14,487 bases of DNA from DASZBX01 sp035943635 (GTDB taxonomy: Bacteria > Actinomycetota > Actinomycetes > Streptomycetales > Catenulisporaceae), in NCBI GenBank assembly GCA_035943635.1, contig DASZBX010000116.1, positions 1-14,487 on the forward strand, read 5' to 3'. Made by a program: the position numbers and the translations under genes. How positions within the stretch are numbered: the first letter of the stretch is position 1; every line of letters begins with the position of its first letter. The notes beneath the pieces were generated by a model that saw nothing but the letters and a program-made list of their open reading frames with translations, ran no database searches and was not told the DNA's origin. This document shows, in pieces, positions 9,075-14,487 of the stretch.

Positions 9075-9677
9075 ATGGACTGGATTGAGGCGCCCGTGAG
9101 CATGGTCGTGGTCGATGATGCGCGGTTTCCCGAGCGCGACACGAATTCCGTCTTCGACCACCTGGTGCGCTACCTCGCGCACTTCGACCCGACCCCGGCC
9201 ATCCGGGTCAGGCTCGAGGCTGACAACCTCGTTCTGTGCGGTCACCACAAGTACCTCCGCGCGGCCCGTCTGCTGGGCCGCGAGCGGATCACCATGGACG
9301 TGGTCGGCGCCGACCCGGAGTCCTTCGCGCGTCTGCTCGACCGCCCCGGCGTCGCCGAGCTGGACTGGGCGCAGATCGACCGCGAGGAGCGAGCCCGGCC
9401 TCAAACCGACCAGTGGCACGTTTTGTACTTCGACGGGGCACTGGACGAGCAAGCCGCCGCCCGCTTCCGCACGGAGGTCGTGGGTCCTCTCTTCACCGAT
9501 GACCGCACCCCGAAGCAGTACACAGTGGATCTGGCCGACGGCGTGATCGAGTTTCTCGCCCCCACCCCCCGTGAATCGCGCCCCTTCGCCTCCCGGTTCC
9601 TCGCAGCCCTCCGGGCCTACAGCTCGGACGTCGTCAAGATCGTCTCCTATCAGGGGACGAAGTTTGACGCCCGGTAA
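9075..9677 (+). CDS. Hypothetical protein with ParB-like N-terminal half
   Basis: A 200-residue protein, probably cytoplasmic, with no signal peptide or membrane segment. Residues about 27-80 (VFDHLVRYLAHFDPTPAIRV, then LVLCGHHKYLRAARLLG) resemble the ParB/Srx-like fold, where a G-H-H/R-x-x-A-A-x-x-L-G motif binds nucleotide or DNA ends. The second half (WHVLYFDGALDEQAAARFRT onward) is not recognised. The start is ambiguous. ATG 9075 has GAGGAG 12 bases upstream, whereas GTG 9096 has GAGG only 5 bases upstream, and ATG 9102 is also in frame. Third positions are less uniformly G/C than in the exporter genes, which may mean a different origin. It sits alone between the exporter terminator and a MITE-like element. 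Role unknown; the ParB-like call is pattern recognition, not a domain search. Confidence 0.7.
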   Translation: MDWIEAPVSMVVVDDARFPERDTNSVFDHLVRYLAHFDPTPAIRVRLEADNLVLCGHHKYLRAARLLGRERITMDVVGADPESFARLLDRPGVAELDWAQIDREERARPQTDQWHVLYFDGALDEQAAARFRTEVVGPLFTDDRTPKQYTVDLADGVIEFLAPTPRESRPFASRFLAALRAYSSDVVKIVSYQGTKFDAR

Positions 9678-9701
9678 CGGACGATGTGCGATACCGGGCT
9701 C

Positions 9702-9730
9702 CTAGGCGGTGTTTGGGAATGTGTCAAGGC
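9702..9730 (+). repeat. Left terminal inverted repeat of MITE-like element
   Basis: It begins CTAGGCGGTGTTTGGGAATG and pairs with 9875-9903, with two differences (G/A at 9708, G/C at 9723). Confidence 0.85.
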
Positions 9731-9796
9731 CACGGCATGACCGCCGGTTTGTGCTGGTAGGTGAGGCGAATCTGGTCAGCGCCGAGCATGGGCGCG

Positions 9797-9842
9797 CCGC
9801 ACGGGACGGCGCATACTCGGTCGTCTGTGCCGTTCCGTGCGG
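9797..9842. repeat. Internal inverted repeat within MITE-like element
   Basis: CCGCACGGGACGGC (9797-9810) and GCCGTTCCGTGCGG (9829-9842) form a 14-bp stem with one mismatch and can extend by a few pairs. It is off the element's centre, so it is a separate foldback and not part of the terminal repeats. It would form a stable RNA hairpin if transcribed. Confidence 0.6.
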
Positions 9843-9874
9843 TGCGGCCAGGCGACGGCGATCACCGGATTCGC

Positions 9875-9903
9875 GCCTTGAGACATTCCCAAACACTGCC
9901 TAG
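9875..9903 (-). repeat. Right terminal inverted repeat of MITE-like element
   Basis: On the minus strand it begins CTAGGCAGTGTTTGGGAATG and matches the left end at 27 of 29 positions. Confidence 0.85.
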
Positions 9904-9925
9904 CGCGGATGGCCCGGGTCGACGT

Positions 9926-9940
9926 CCGTGCCCGGCACGG
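9926..9940 (-). terminator. Short hairpin downstream of the Lrp-type gene
   Basis: CCGTGC-CCG-GCACGG is a 6-bp GC-rich stem 29 bases beyond the regulator stop. It is short and has no T-tract, so it is only a candidate terminator. Confidence 0.3.
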
Positions 9941-9969
9941 GAAGGACCGCGGCGTGCGATCGGGCGGGC

Positions 9970-10428
9970 TCAGGCTTCCAGGATCCGTTCCTGGCCCAGC
10001 GGAACTTCGTGCAGCAGCAGCCGGCTGCGCACCTCGCGCACGGCCAGATGGCTTTTGAGGTGGTCGATGACGGTCTCGAAGTCGCGCGGTCCGGCGCAGA
10101 CGACCCGAAGCTGGTAGTCGTATTCGCCGGTCAGGCGCATCGCGGCGACCACCTGGGGAACCGTGGCGAGTTGCTGCTCGAAGACGGCGCGGTCGGTGCC
10201 CTCGCGCAGCCGGATGTCGCTGAGCATCTCCATGCCGTAACCGAGCACGGCCAGGTCCAGTTCGGCCCGGTAGCCGCGGATCACGCCCTGTGTGCGCAGC
10301 CGCCGGACCCGGTCGGCGACCGTGTTCGCCGACAGACGGACCTCCCGGCCCAGGTCCTGGTAGGTGGCCCGGCCGTTGTCGAGCAGCAGGGCGAGCAACT
10401 GACGGTCGATGCGGTCCATGGGCTCCAT
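9970..10428 (-). CDS. Lrp/AsnC family transcriptional regulator
   Basis: The 152-residue protein has the usual length and layout of this family. An N-terminal AsnC-type helix-turn-helix spans residues about 5-50 (MDRIDRQLLALLLDNGR; LSANTVADRVRRL), followed by the beta-hairpin VIRGYRAELD and the RAM ligand-binding domain at 65-140 with the conserved TGEYDYQLRV (100-109). Such proteins sense amino acids or related small molecules and form octamers. ATG 10426-10428 is chosen because AGGAAA (complement of 10435-10440) lies 6 bases upstream. A second ATG three codons later is possible, and the in-frame extension back to 10509 has no support. It is divergent from a polytopic membrane protein, so it probably controls that gene and itself. 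The effector is unknown. Confidence 0.93.
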   Translation of the reverse strand: MEPMDRIDRQLLALLLDNGRATYQDLGREVRLSANTVADRVRRLRTQGVIRGYRAELDLAVLGYGMEMLSDIRLREGTDRAVFEQQLATVPQVVAAMRLTGEYDYQLRVVCAGPRDFETVIDHLKSHLAVREVRSRLLLHEVPLGQERILEA

Positions 10429-10540
10429 TCTAGGTTTCCTCGGCTTGGTGGCGATTCCGGCGAGTTTTCCTCGGCCTTCTACGTGGGAACGCCATATTTT
10501 CCGAGCCACCTTCGACCCGATTCCTGGCAGCGTTGCCGGT
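10429..10540. promoter_or_regulatory. Divergent control region of Lrp-type gene and membrane protein
   Basis: There are two copies of a TTTCCTCGGC-type repeat (10435-10446 and 10465-10478). The first supplies the Lrp gene's ribosome-binding site. GGAA-N9-TTCC at 10486-10502, with an AT-rich core (ATATTTT), is a dyad of the kind Lrp-type proteins bind. No confident -35/-10 pair was identified. Confidence 0.3.
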
Positions 10541-11329
10541 ATGGAGATCGTGCTGTTCCGCGTCGCCCTGGCGCCGTCGATGGTGTTGCTGGCCTCCTTG
10601 GTGGCCCGGAAGCTGGGCCCGGGCCGGGGCGGAGAACTGTTGGGGGCCCCGACGACGACGGGCCCGTTCCTGATGCTGCTCTGCTGGACGCGCGGGCGCG
10701 TCGCCGGGGCCGAGGCGGCGCACGGCAGCGTGACCGGTCAACTCGCCGTCGCGACCTTCTGCCTGGTTTACGGCCGGCTCGCCGCGCGGTCGCGTCCGTG
10801 GCGGGCTCAGCTCACAGCCCTGGCGGCCACCGGCACCGCGGGCGTGATCGGTGTGATGATCCTGTATACCTGGCTGACCGCTGCCGCCACCCTGGCCGTG
10901 GTCCTGGCCGGGCTGCGGACCTGGCCGGCGCACCGGTCATCGCCGCGCGCGTCGCAGACGGTGTCCGGTTGGCAGATCCCGGTGCGGATGTTGTTGGCCG
11001 GTGCCACCGTCCTGGCCGCGGCCGGCGCCGCCCGAGTGTTCGGCTCGTACACCGGTGGCATGTTCGCCGCCCTGCCGGTGCTGCTGGCCGTGATGGCGCC
11101 CTCTCTGCACCGCTCGGCCGGACCGCAGGCCGCCGCTGACCTGACCCGAGGCGCCCTGTTATCGGCAGCGGGTACCACCTGCTTTCTGCTCTTGCTCGCC
11201 ACATCCCTGCAGCGACTCGGCCCGCTCACGGCGTTCCCGCTCGCCCTCGGAGCGATGCTGCTGATGGGGCACTTTGTGCGCGGCACTCTCGTCACCGGTG
11301 CCGCGTCTTCGCGGACGAGCACGCCGTGA
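10541..11329 (+). CDS. Polytopic integral membrane protein with two related halves
   Basis: A 262-residue, strongly hydrophobic protein with about eight membrane segments, roughly at 4-22, 31-50, 63-79, 92-125 (probably two), 148-165, 170-187, 203-220 and 227-246. The N-terminal half (RVALAPSMVLLASLVARKLG, then GGELLGAP) and the C-terminal half (RMLLAGATVLAAAGAARVFG, then GGMFAALP) share the pattern R-x-x-L-A-x-x-x-V-L-x-x-A-x-x-A-R-x-x-G-x-x-x-GG. This is a tandem duplication, as in many small transporters. The N-terminus recalls a bacterial inner-membrane family of unknown function. ATG 10541 is chosen because it directly begins the first helix. Only a weak ribosome-binding site precedes it, and upstream in-frame starts would overlap the Lrp gene. 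An exporter role under Lrp control is an inference. Confidence 0.85.
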   Translation: MEIVLFRVALAPSMVLLASLVARKLGPGRGGELLGAPTTTGPFLMLLCWTRGRVAGAEAAHGSVTGQLAVATFCLVYGRLAARSRPWRAQLTALAATGTAGVIGVMILYTWLTAAATLAVVLAGLRTWPAHRSSPRASQTVSGWQIPVRMLLAGATVLAAAGAARVFGSYTGGMFAALPVLLAVMAPSLHRSAGPQAAADLTRGALLSAAGTTCFLLLLATSLQRLGPLTAFPLALGAMLLMGHFVRGTLVTGAASSRTSTP

Positions 11330-11395
11330 CGTACCTCAGCGTGACCCGGTCGTCGGAAACCGGCAATCTGGGCTGGCGCCGGGGTGCGAGCGTGG
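11330..11395. other. Short convergent intergenic gap
   Basis: The 66 bases between the stops of the membrane protein and the DUF2218 gene hold only a weak CCGGT/ACCGG dyad (about 11346-11363). No clear terminator is seen. Confidence 0.4.
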
Positions 11396-12025
11396 CTAAC
11401 CGCGGTTGAAGCGGCTGCGGCCGGATCTGGTGTGCAGTGCGACCAGGACGAGTTTGAGTGCGAGCAGGCCGAGGATCGCATCGGCTGCGCCGTCTTTCCA
11501 CCGGCCGGCGCCGAGGAGCGAGCCGATCAGTCCTAAGTGGATTGCGACGGCCAGTCCGATCGCTGCGGACCATCCGATGCGGCGCCACGGCCACTGCGAC
11601 CGCTGACGATGCGGGCCTGGGCCCGGCTCGGGGCTGACGTCGCTTGCGGCGTCCGGTTCATCGTGAGGTTTTCGGCCTGCTGGCTCGTGCCATGCGACGG
11701 TCAGGCCGTCGCGTCGTCCGATCTTGGTGATCCGTGCGGCGATCGCGTTCTTGAGTTGTTCCAGTGCGAGGGGATTGTCGGCCTCGACCTGGAGTACCAG
11801 CGCGTCTGGTGCTGCCTGGAGAGTCCAAGTGCCGCTGGCGAAGCGGATCGTCGCGTGGCCCGGCTTCTGCTCCACGTGCTCGATCCGGGGCACTTGGGCC
11901 CCGCCGTGACCGGCGTTCGGTATATGGCGCATGCGTTGCATCTGGCCGAGATGACCGCACAGTCGGTCGAGATACCTCTCGGCGCGGTCTGTGCTCACGC
12001 GGGCTTCGGCATGGCTGTTGTTCAT
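11396..12025 (-). CDS. DUF2218 domain protein with C-terminal transmembrane pair
   Basis: A 209-residue protein. Residues about 8-113 fit the DUF2218 pattern (STDRAERYLDRLCGHLGQM; HATIRFASGTWTLQA; LTVAWHEP at the end). A charged, Pro-rich linker follows (114-147), then two hydrophobic segments at 150-173 and 179-198, and a basic tail. The soluble domain is therefore probably tethered to the cytoplasmic membrane. DUF2218 has no established biochemical role that I know of. The start MNNSH (ATG at 12023-12025) is chosen over the longer frame to 12097 because GGAAGGGAG (complement of 12032-12040) sits 6 bases upstream. It is divergent from a TetR gene, an arrangement I recall as recurrent in actinobacteria, so the TetR probably represses it. 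Confidence 0.85.
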   Translation of the reverse strand: MNNSHAEARVSTDRAERYLDRLCGHLGQMQRMRHIPNAGHGGAQVPRIEHVEQKPGHATIRFASGTWTLQAAPDALVLQVEADNPLALEQLKNAIAARITKIGRRDGLTVAWHEPAGRKPHDEPDAASDVSPEPGPGPHRQRSQWPWRRIGWSAAIGLAVAIHLGLIGSLLGAGRWKDGAADAILGLLALKLVLVALHTRSGRSRFNRG

Positions 12026-12135
12026 GGATGGCTCCCTTCCGTCGGGCCTTGGCGGGCGACGAGGCGGATTTTTCAAGACAGAGTGTCTTTCTCGCATCAG
12101 AGTGTCATAGATAATTCGCGCTGTATACTTCGGGG
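12026..12135. promoter_or_regulatory. Divergent TetR operator and promoter region
   Basis: A 15-bp palindrome AAGACA-GAG-TGTCTT occupies 12075-12089, the size and form of a TetR-family operator. The unit CAGAGTGTC occurs twice, at 12079-12087 and 12098-12106, 19 bases apart, so a second weaker site may lie next to the first. TATACT (12124-12129) is a -10 candidate for the TetR gene and would place the transcript start at about its GTG (12136), giving a leaderless mRNA. Leftward promoter elements for the DUF2218 gene would overlap the operators. Function is inferred. Confidence 0.55.
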
Positions 12136-12711
12136 GTGCCGAAGCTGTGGAACGAGACGGTCGCCGCCCATCGTGAGGCGGTGCGCGAAGCGATCCTCGA
12201 CGCGGCCTGGCAGCTGGTGGCCGAACTCGGACTGAGCGCGGTCACCATGTCTCACATCGCTGAGAAGGCCGGGATCGGGCGGGCCACGCTGTACAAGTAC
12301 TTCCCGGACGTCGACGCGATCCTGGTGGCCTGGCACGAGCGGCAGATCACCGCACACCTCCAACAGCTGGCTGCGATCCGGGATCAGAACACGGAACCGG
12401 CCGAGCGCCTGGGCGCGGTGCTGACCGGCTACGCGTTCCTCTCCCGCCATCGCGGCGCGCACCCCGGCGACCTCGCCACGTTCCTGCACCGGGGCACTCA
12501 CGTCGAGCCCGCGCAGCAGCAGTTGCGTTCGCTGGTCACGCAGCTGCTGGCCGAAGCCGCCGCGGCCGGTGCGATCCGTGCCGACACGGATCCCTCGCAG
12601 CTGGCCTCCTACGCTCTGCACGCCCTGGCCGCGGCCGCCGATCTGCCGGACGAATCAGCGGTTCACCGGCTGGTCGAGCTCGTCGTCGCCGGTCTGCGGC
12701 CCGGCGAATGA
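12136..12711 (+). CDS. TetR family transcriptional regulator
   Basis: The 191-residue protein has its DNA-binding domain at residues about 12-60, including VTMSHIAEKAGIGRATLYKY (36-55), a strong TetR match. The rest is helical and would form the ligand pocket and dimer interface. The start is GTG 12136. It has a G-run just before it but no well-placed Shine-Dalgarno sequence, and TATACT seven bases upstream suggests leaderless transcription. It is divergent from the DUF2218 membrane protein, with a palindromic operator between the two starts, so it most likely autoregulates and represses that gene. It is unrelated in sequence to the TetR at 6350-6955 beyond the common fold. The inducer is unknown. 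Confidence 0.94.
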   Translation: MPKLWNETVAAHREAVREAILDAAWQLVAELGLSAVTMSHIAEKAGIGRATLYKYFPDVDAILVAWHERQITAHLQQLAAIRDQNTEPAERLGAVLTGYAFLSRHRGAHPGDLATFLHRGTHVEPAQQQLRSLVTQLLAEAAAAGAIRADTDPSQLASYALHALAAAADLPDESAVHRLVELVVAGLRPGE

Positions 12712-12988
12712 GGGGAGTACTCGACTCTTAAGGCGAGCGGAAATGTTTGTAACTGTCCGATAAGGATCTAGTGAGTTCTGGCCTCGGCAAGAGCGGTCCA
12801 TGCAGGGTGTCGGGTGCTCGACGGCCGGTTGGTTGCCCGGGAGCCGCACCATCTATGCAGGTCAAGGTCATGATTGTGGAGGCCTTGCTGAGTGGGTGGG
12901 ACGTGTGAGTACTTTCAGATGCTTGCTTCGCAAGATCGTCGATGAAGCCGTGCCGACGCCGATGCTTTGAAAAATGTCCGATCCGGTC
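12712..12988. other. Non-coding stretch with no recognised gene
   Basis: No convincing frame is seen on either strand, and base composition is visibly less GC-rich than the genes around it, especially 12720-12780. It holds the palindrome GAGTACTC (12715-12722), a second GAGTACT (12907-12913), and a small perfect hairpin CTTGC-TTC-GCAAG (12922-12934). The string AACTGTCCGATAAGGATCT (about 12751-12769) looks like an IS end, but no inverted partner was found. It may be a degraded insertion remnant. Confidence 0.4.
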
Positions 12989-13017
12989 TTGACGGATTCA
13001 CTGGACTAGACCATTCT
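12989..13017 (+). promoter_or_regulatory. Candidate chitinase promoter
   Basis: TTGACG at 12989-12994 is a good -35 match. Seventeen bases later CATTCT (13012-13017) is a weak -10. This would give a leader of about 220 bases. The dre-like palindrome lies between and over these boxes, which fits repression by steric block. Confidence 0.4.
13000..13015. promoter_or_regulatory. DasR-responsive element (dre)-like palindrome
   Basis: ACTGGACTAGACCATT matches the published dre consensus A(C/G)TGGTCTAGACCA(G/C)T at 14 of 16 positions. DasR is the GntR-type repressor of GlcNAc and chitin genes in streptomycetes, released by phosphorylated amino sugars. Its position 230 bases before a chitinase gene supports the call. 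Confidence 0.75.
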
Positions 13018-13231
13018 CGGAAACGTATCCGGCGACATGGCGCTGCGCCGGCCCACCGATCGCAGCATCCTGCGGTGTTCGACGTTCGTGTGGCGAAAGT
13101 GCCGCGCCGTCGCACCGTGGTGCCTCCAGCGCTCTCTGCCGCGTGACAGCCTCCCGCGTGCGGCAAGGGTGCCCAGCTGATGCTGCGCTCGTGCATCCAT
13201 GTCAGGGCTCTCATTATCCGTGCCATGAAAC
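13018..13231 (+). other. Long 5' leader region before the chitinase gene
   Basis: About 210 bases lie between the candidate promoter and the ribosome-binding site. No conserved gene or clear riboswitch structure was recognised. A 78-codon minus-strand frame here has no support. Confidence 0.35.
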
Positions 13232-13245
13232 GAGGAACCCACAGC

Positions 13246-14487
13246 ATGAAACTGACCAGAGCTTTATCGACCGGCAAGGCCCGGCGCCGGGCCGGGGCCG
13301 TGGTCGGAGCCGCCTTACTCCTGACCGGGATCGGGGTGACCGCCGCGAGCGTCGCCCAGGCTGCCGGTACCGGTGCCGTCACCGGGTACCAGGGAATGTG
13401 TCTGGACGACTTCGCCGCCTCCAATGCGGACGGCACCAAGGTCGACTTGTACACGTGTAACGGCACCGGTGCCCAGCAATGGACGGTGACGTCCAGCAAC
13501 ACCTTGCAGATCAACGGCAAGTGCCTGGACATCACCGGCGCCTCCACCGCCGACGGCGCCCTGACCGAACTGTGGGACTGCAACGGCGGCGGCAACCAGG
13601 TCTGGCAGGCCCAGTCCAACGGCGAGCTGTACAACCCGGCCTCCGGCAAATGTCTGGATGACCCCGGCTTCAACACCACCGCCGGCACGCAGCTGGACAT
13701 CTGGGACTGCAACGCCGGAGCCAACCAGCTCTGGACCCTGCCCGGCGGCTCCGGCGGCGGGGGCGGCGGCGGGGGCGGCGCGCCGAGCGGCCTGCTCTTC
13801 AGTCCGTACAAGGACGTCACGATCAACATGAACTGGAACACCTACCAGATGCAGTCGGCCGTGGAAGGCTCCGATCTGCCGGTGGTGGGCTCCGGGAGCC
13901 TGGTGTCGAACTACGTGCCGAAGCTGCCCGCGCTCACGGTCGCCTTCGCCACCGGTGCCTGCGGTAGCGAGAACTGGGGCGGTGTCTCGGGTGCGAACTG
14001 GGCTGCGGAGAACGTGCCGCAGCTGCACGCCGCGAACCTGAACTACGTCATCTCGACCGGCGGCGCGGCCGGGACGTTCACCTGTGCCTCGACCTCCGGC
14101 ATGGAGTCCTTCATCGCCCGCTACAACAGCCCGAACCTGGTCGGCATCGACTTCGACATCGAAGGCGGCCAGAGCCAGTCGGACATCCAGAACCTGGTCA
14201 ACGCCGCGGCGGGTGCGCAGTCGCAGTACCCGAATCTGCAGTTCTCCTTCACCCTGGCCACGCTGGGCGCGTCCGACGGCAGCTACGGCGGCGTGAACTC
14301 GCTCGGCAACGAGGTCGTCCAGGCGGTGCGCGGGTCGAACCTGAACAAGTATGTCATTAACCTGATGACGATGGACTTCGGCAACGCGTCCAGCAGCGTG
14401 TGCGTCGTCTCCGGCAGTACCTGCGAGATGGCGCAGTCGGCGATCCAGGCGGTGAAGAACCTGGAGCACACCTACGGCATCGCGGCG
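13246..14487 (+). CDS. Secreted chitinase: ricin-B-type lectin domain plus GH18 catalytic domain (3' partial)
   Basis: The frame has no stop before the window ends, giving 414 residues. A signal peptide is clear: KARRRAG, then a hydrophobic core, ending VAQA (residue 39). Residues 40-165 form a ricin-B beta-trefoil with three repeats, each with a Cys pair and a Q-x-W motif (QQW 77-79, QVW 118-120, QLW 161-163), a sugar-binding module. A linker with nine consecutive Gly (170-178) leads to the GH18 domain from about 183. The active-site strand is GIDFDIEGG, with Glu 306 (14161-14163) as the proton donor. The first Asp of the usual DxxDxDxE is Val 299. INLMTMDFG (371-379) fits the later conserved barrel strand. 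It should be exported and hydrolyse chitin. ATG 13246 is chosen because GAGGAA (13232-13237) lies 8 bases upstream. ATG 13225 is in frame but lacks such a site. Confidence 0.93.
   Translation, partial: MKLTRALSTGKARRRAGAVVGAALLLTGIGVTAASVAQAAGTGAVTGYQGMCLDDFAASNADGTKVDLYTCNGTGAQQWTVTSSNTLQINGKCLDITGASTADGALTELWDCNGGGNQVWQAQSNGELYNPASGKCLDDPGFNTTAGTQLDIWDCNAGANQLWTLPGGSGGGGGGGGGAPSGLLFSPYKDVTINMNWNTYQMQSAVEGSDLPVVGSGSLVSNYVPKLPALTVAFATGACGSENWGGVSGANWAAENVPQLHAANLNYVISTGGAAGTFTCASTSGMESFIARYNSPNLVGIDFDIEGGQSQSDIQNLVNAAAGAQSQYPNLQFSFTLATLGASDGSYGGVNSLGNEVVQAVRGSNLNKYVINLMTMDFGNASSSVCVVSGSTCEMAQSAIQAVKNLEHTYGIAA

Larger units (their letters stand above)
9702..9903. mobile_element. MITE-like element (202 bp, 29-bp terminal inverted repeats, no transposase)
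   Basis: Near-identical inverted ends (27 of 29 bases) enclose about 144 bases too short for a transposase. Both ends carry CTAG at the outermost position. CTAG is a known target duplication of some IS5-family elements, so the inserted unit may be 9706-9899 with CTAG duplicated. The end sequence GGCRGTGTTTGGGAATGT reads as an actinobacterial IS-type terminus. Each strand has a 64-codon frame starting MFGNVSR and ending FPNTA. This is an artefact of the mirrored ends, not evidence for a protein. The element lies 24 bases after one gene and 66 bases before the end of the next. Family placement is an inference. Confidence 0.75.

Noticed and set aside
9702..9903. Two opposed 64-codon ORFs both starting MFGNVSR
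   Set aside because: They start at mirror positions in the inverted repeats and have no family features. They are an effect of the repeat, not genes.
10409..10540. N-terminal extension of the membrane protein to 10409
   Set aside because: It overlaps the start of the divergent Lrp gene and is not hydrophobic like the rest. ATG 10541 begins the first helix directly.
13225..13245. Earlier in-frame ATG for the chitinase
   Set aside because: It has no ribosome-binding site and would place seven extra residues before a standard signal peptide. GAGGAA correctly precedes ATG 13246.
13747..13782. GGC/GGG-rich tandem repeat suggestive of a microsatellite
   Set aside because: It encodes the poly-Gly linker between the lectin and catalytic domains, which is common in secreted actinobacterial hydrolases.
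13315..14469. Long reverse-strand frame of 384 codons over the chitinase
   Set aside because: His/Val/Gly-rich shadow translation, while the forward frame has a signal peptide, three lectin repeats and a GH18 active site.

Overview
The window is very GC-rich. Third codon positions are almost all G or C, genes are tightly packed, there are long spurious antisense frames, and some promoters look leaderless. It also has a DrrAB-type exporter, actinobacterial TetR and Lrp regulators, and a chitinase with a DasR-type operator. Together these point to a filamentous actinomycete of the Streptomyces kind. The genus cannot be fixed from sequence alone.

Region 1 (1-8918) is the edge of a modular type I polyketide gene cluster. 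A PKS gene enters from the left, already inside its ketosynthase, and ends at 6291. It encodes one complete, fully reducing module (KS-AT-DH-ER-KR-ACP) and a C-terminal docking domain, with no thioesterase. Motifs predict methylmalonyl-CoA loading and full reduction, giving a saturated alpha-methyl unit. The docking tail implies another PKS subunit that is not in this window. A perfect 16-bp hairpin separates the PKS gene from a convergent TetR gene. The TetR gene is divergent from a two-gene ABC exporter operon (DrrA/DrrB-like, 4-bp overlap), probably for self-resistance or export of the polyketide under TetR control. A second strong hairpin closes the operon.

Region 2 (8919-9969) looks like a junction. 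It holds a small unknown gene with a ParB-like N-terminal half, a possible 19-codon upstream ORF, and a ~200-bp element with 29-bp terminal inverted repeats and no transposase (MITE-like).

Region 3 (9970-12711) holds two divergent regulator/membrane-protein pairs. The first is an Lrp/AsnC regulator facing a polytopic membrane protein built from two related halves. The second is a DUF2218 protein with two C-terminal membrane helices facing a TetR regulator, with a 15-bp palindromic operator candidate between them.

Region 4 (12712-14487) starts with about 530 bases without a recognisable gene. This leads to a DasR-like dre palindrome and a secreted ricin-B-lectin/GH18 chitinase that runs off the right end. 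It is primary chitin/GlcNAc metabolism and probably unrelated to the PKS cluster.

No RNA genes or CRISPR arrays were seen. I found no clearly new biological system. The most worthwhile leads are the MITE-like element, the codon mosaic in the KS, the overlapping leaderless promoters of the TetR/exporter pair, and the unknown ParB-like gene.
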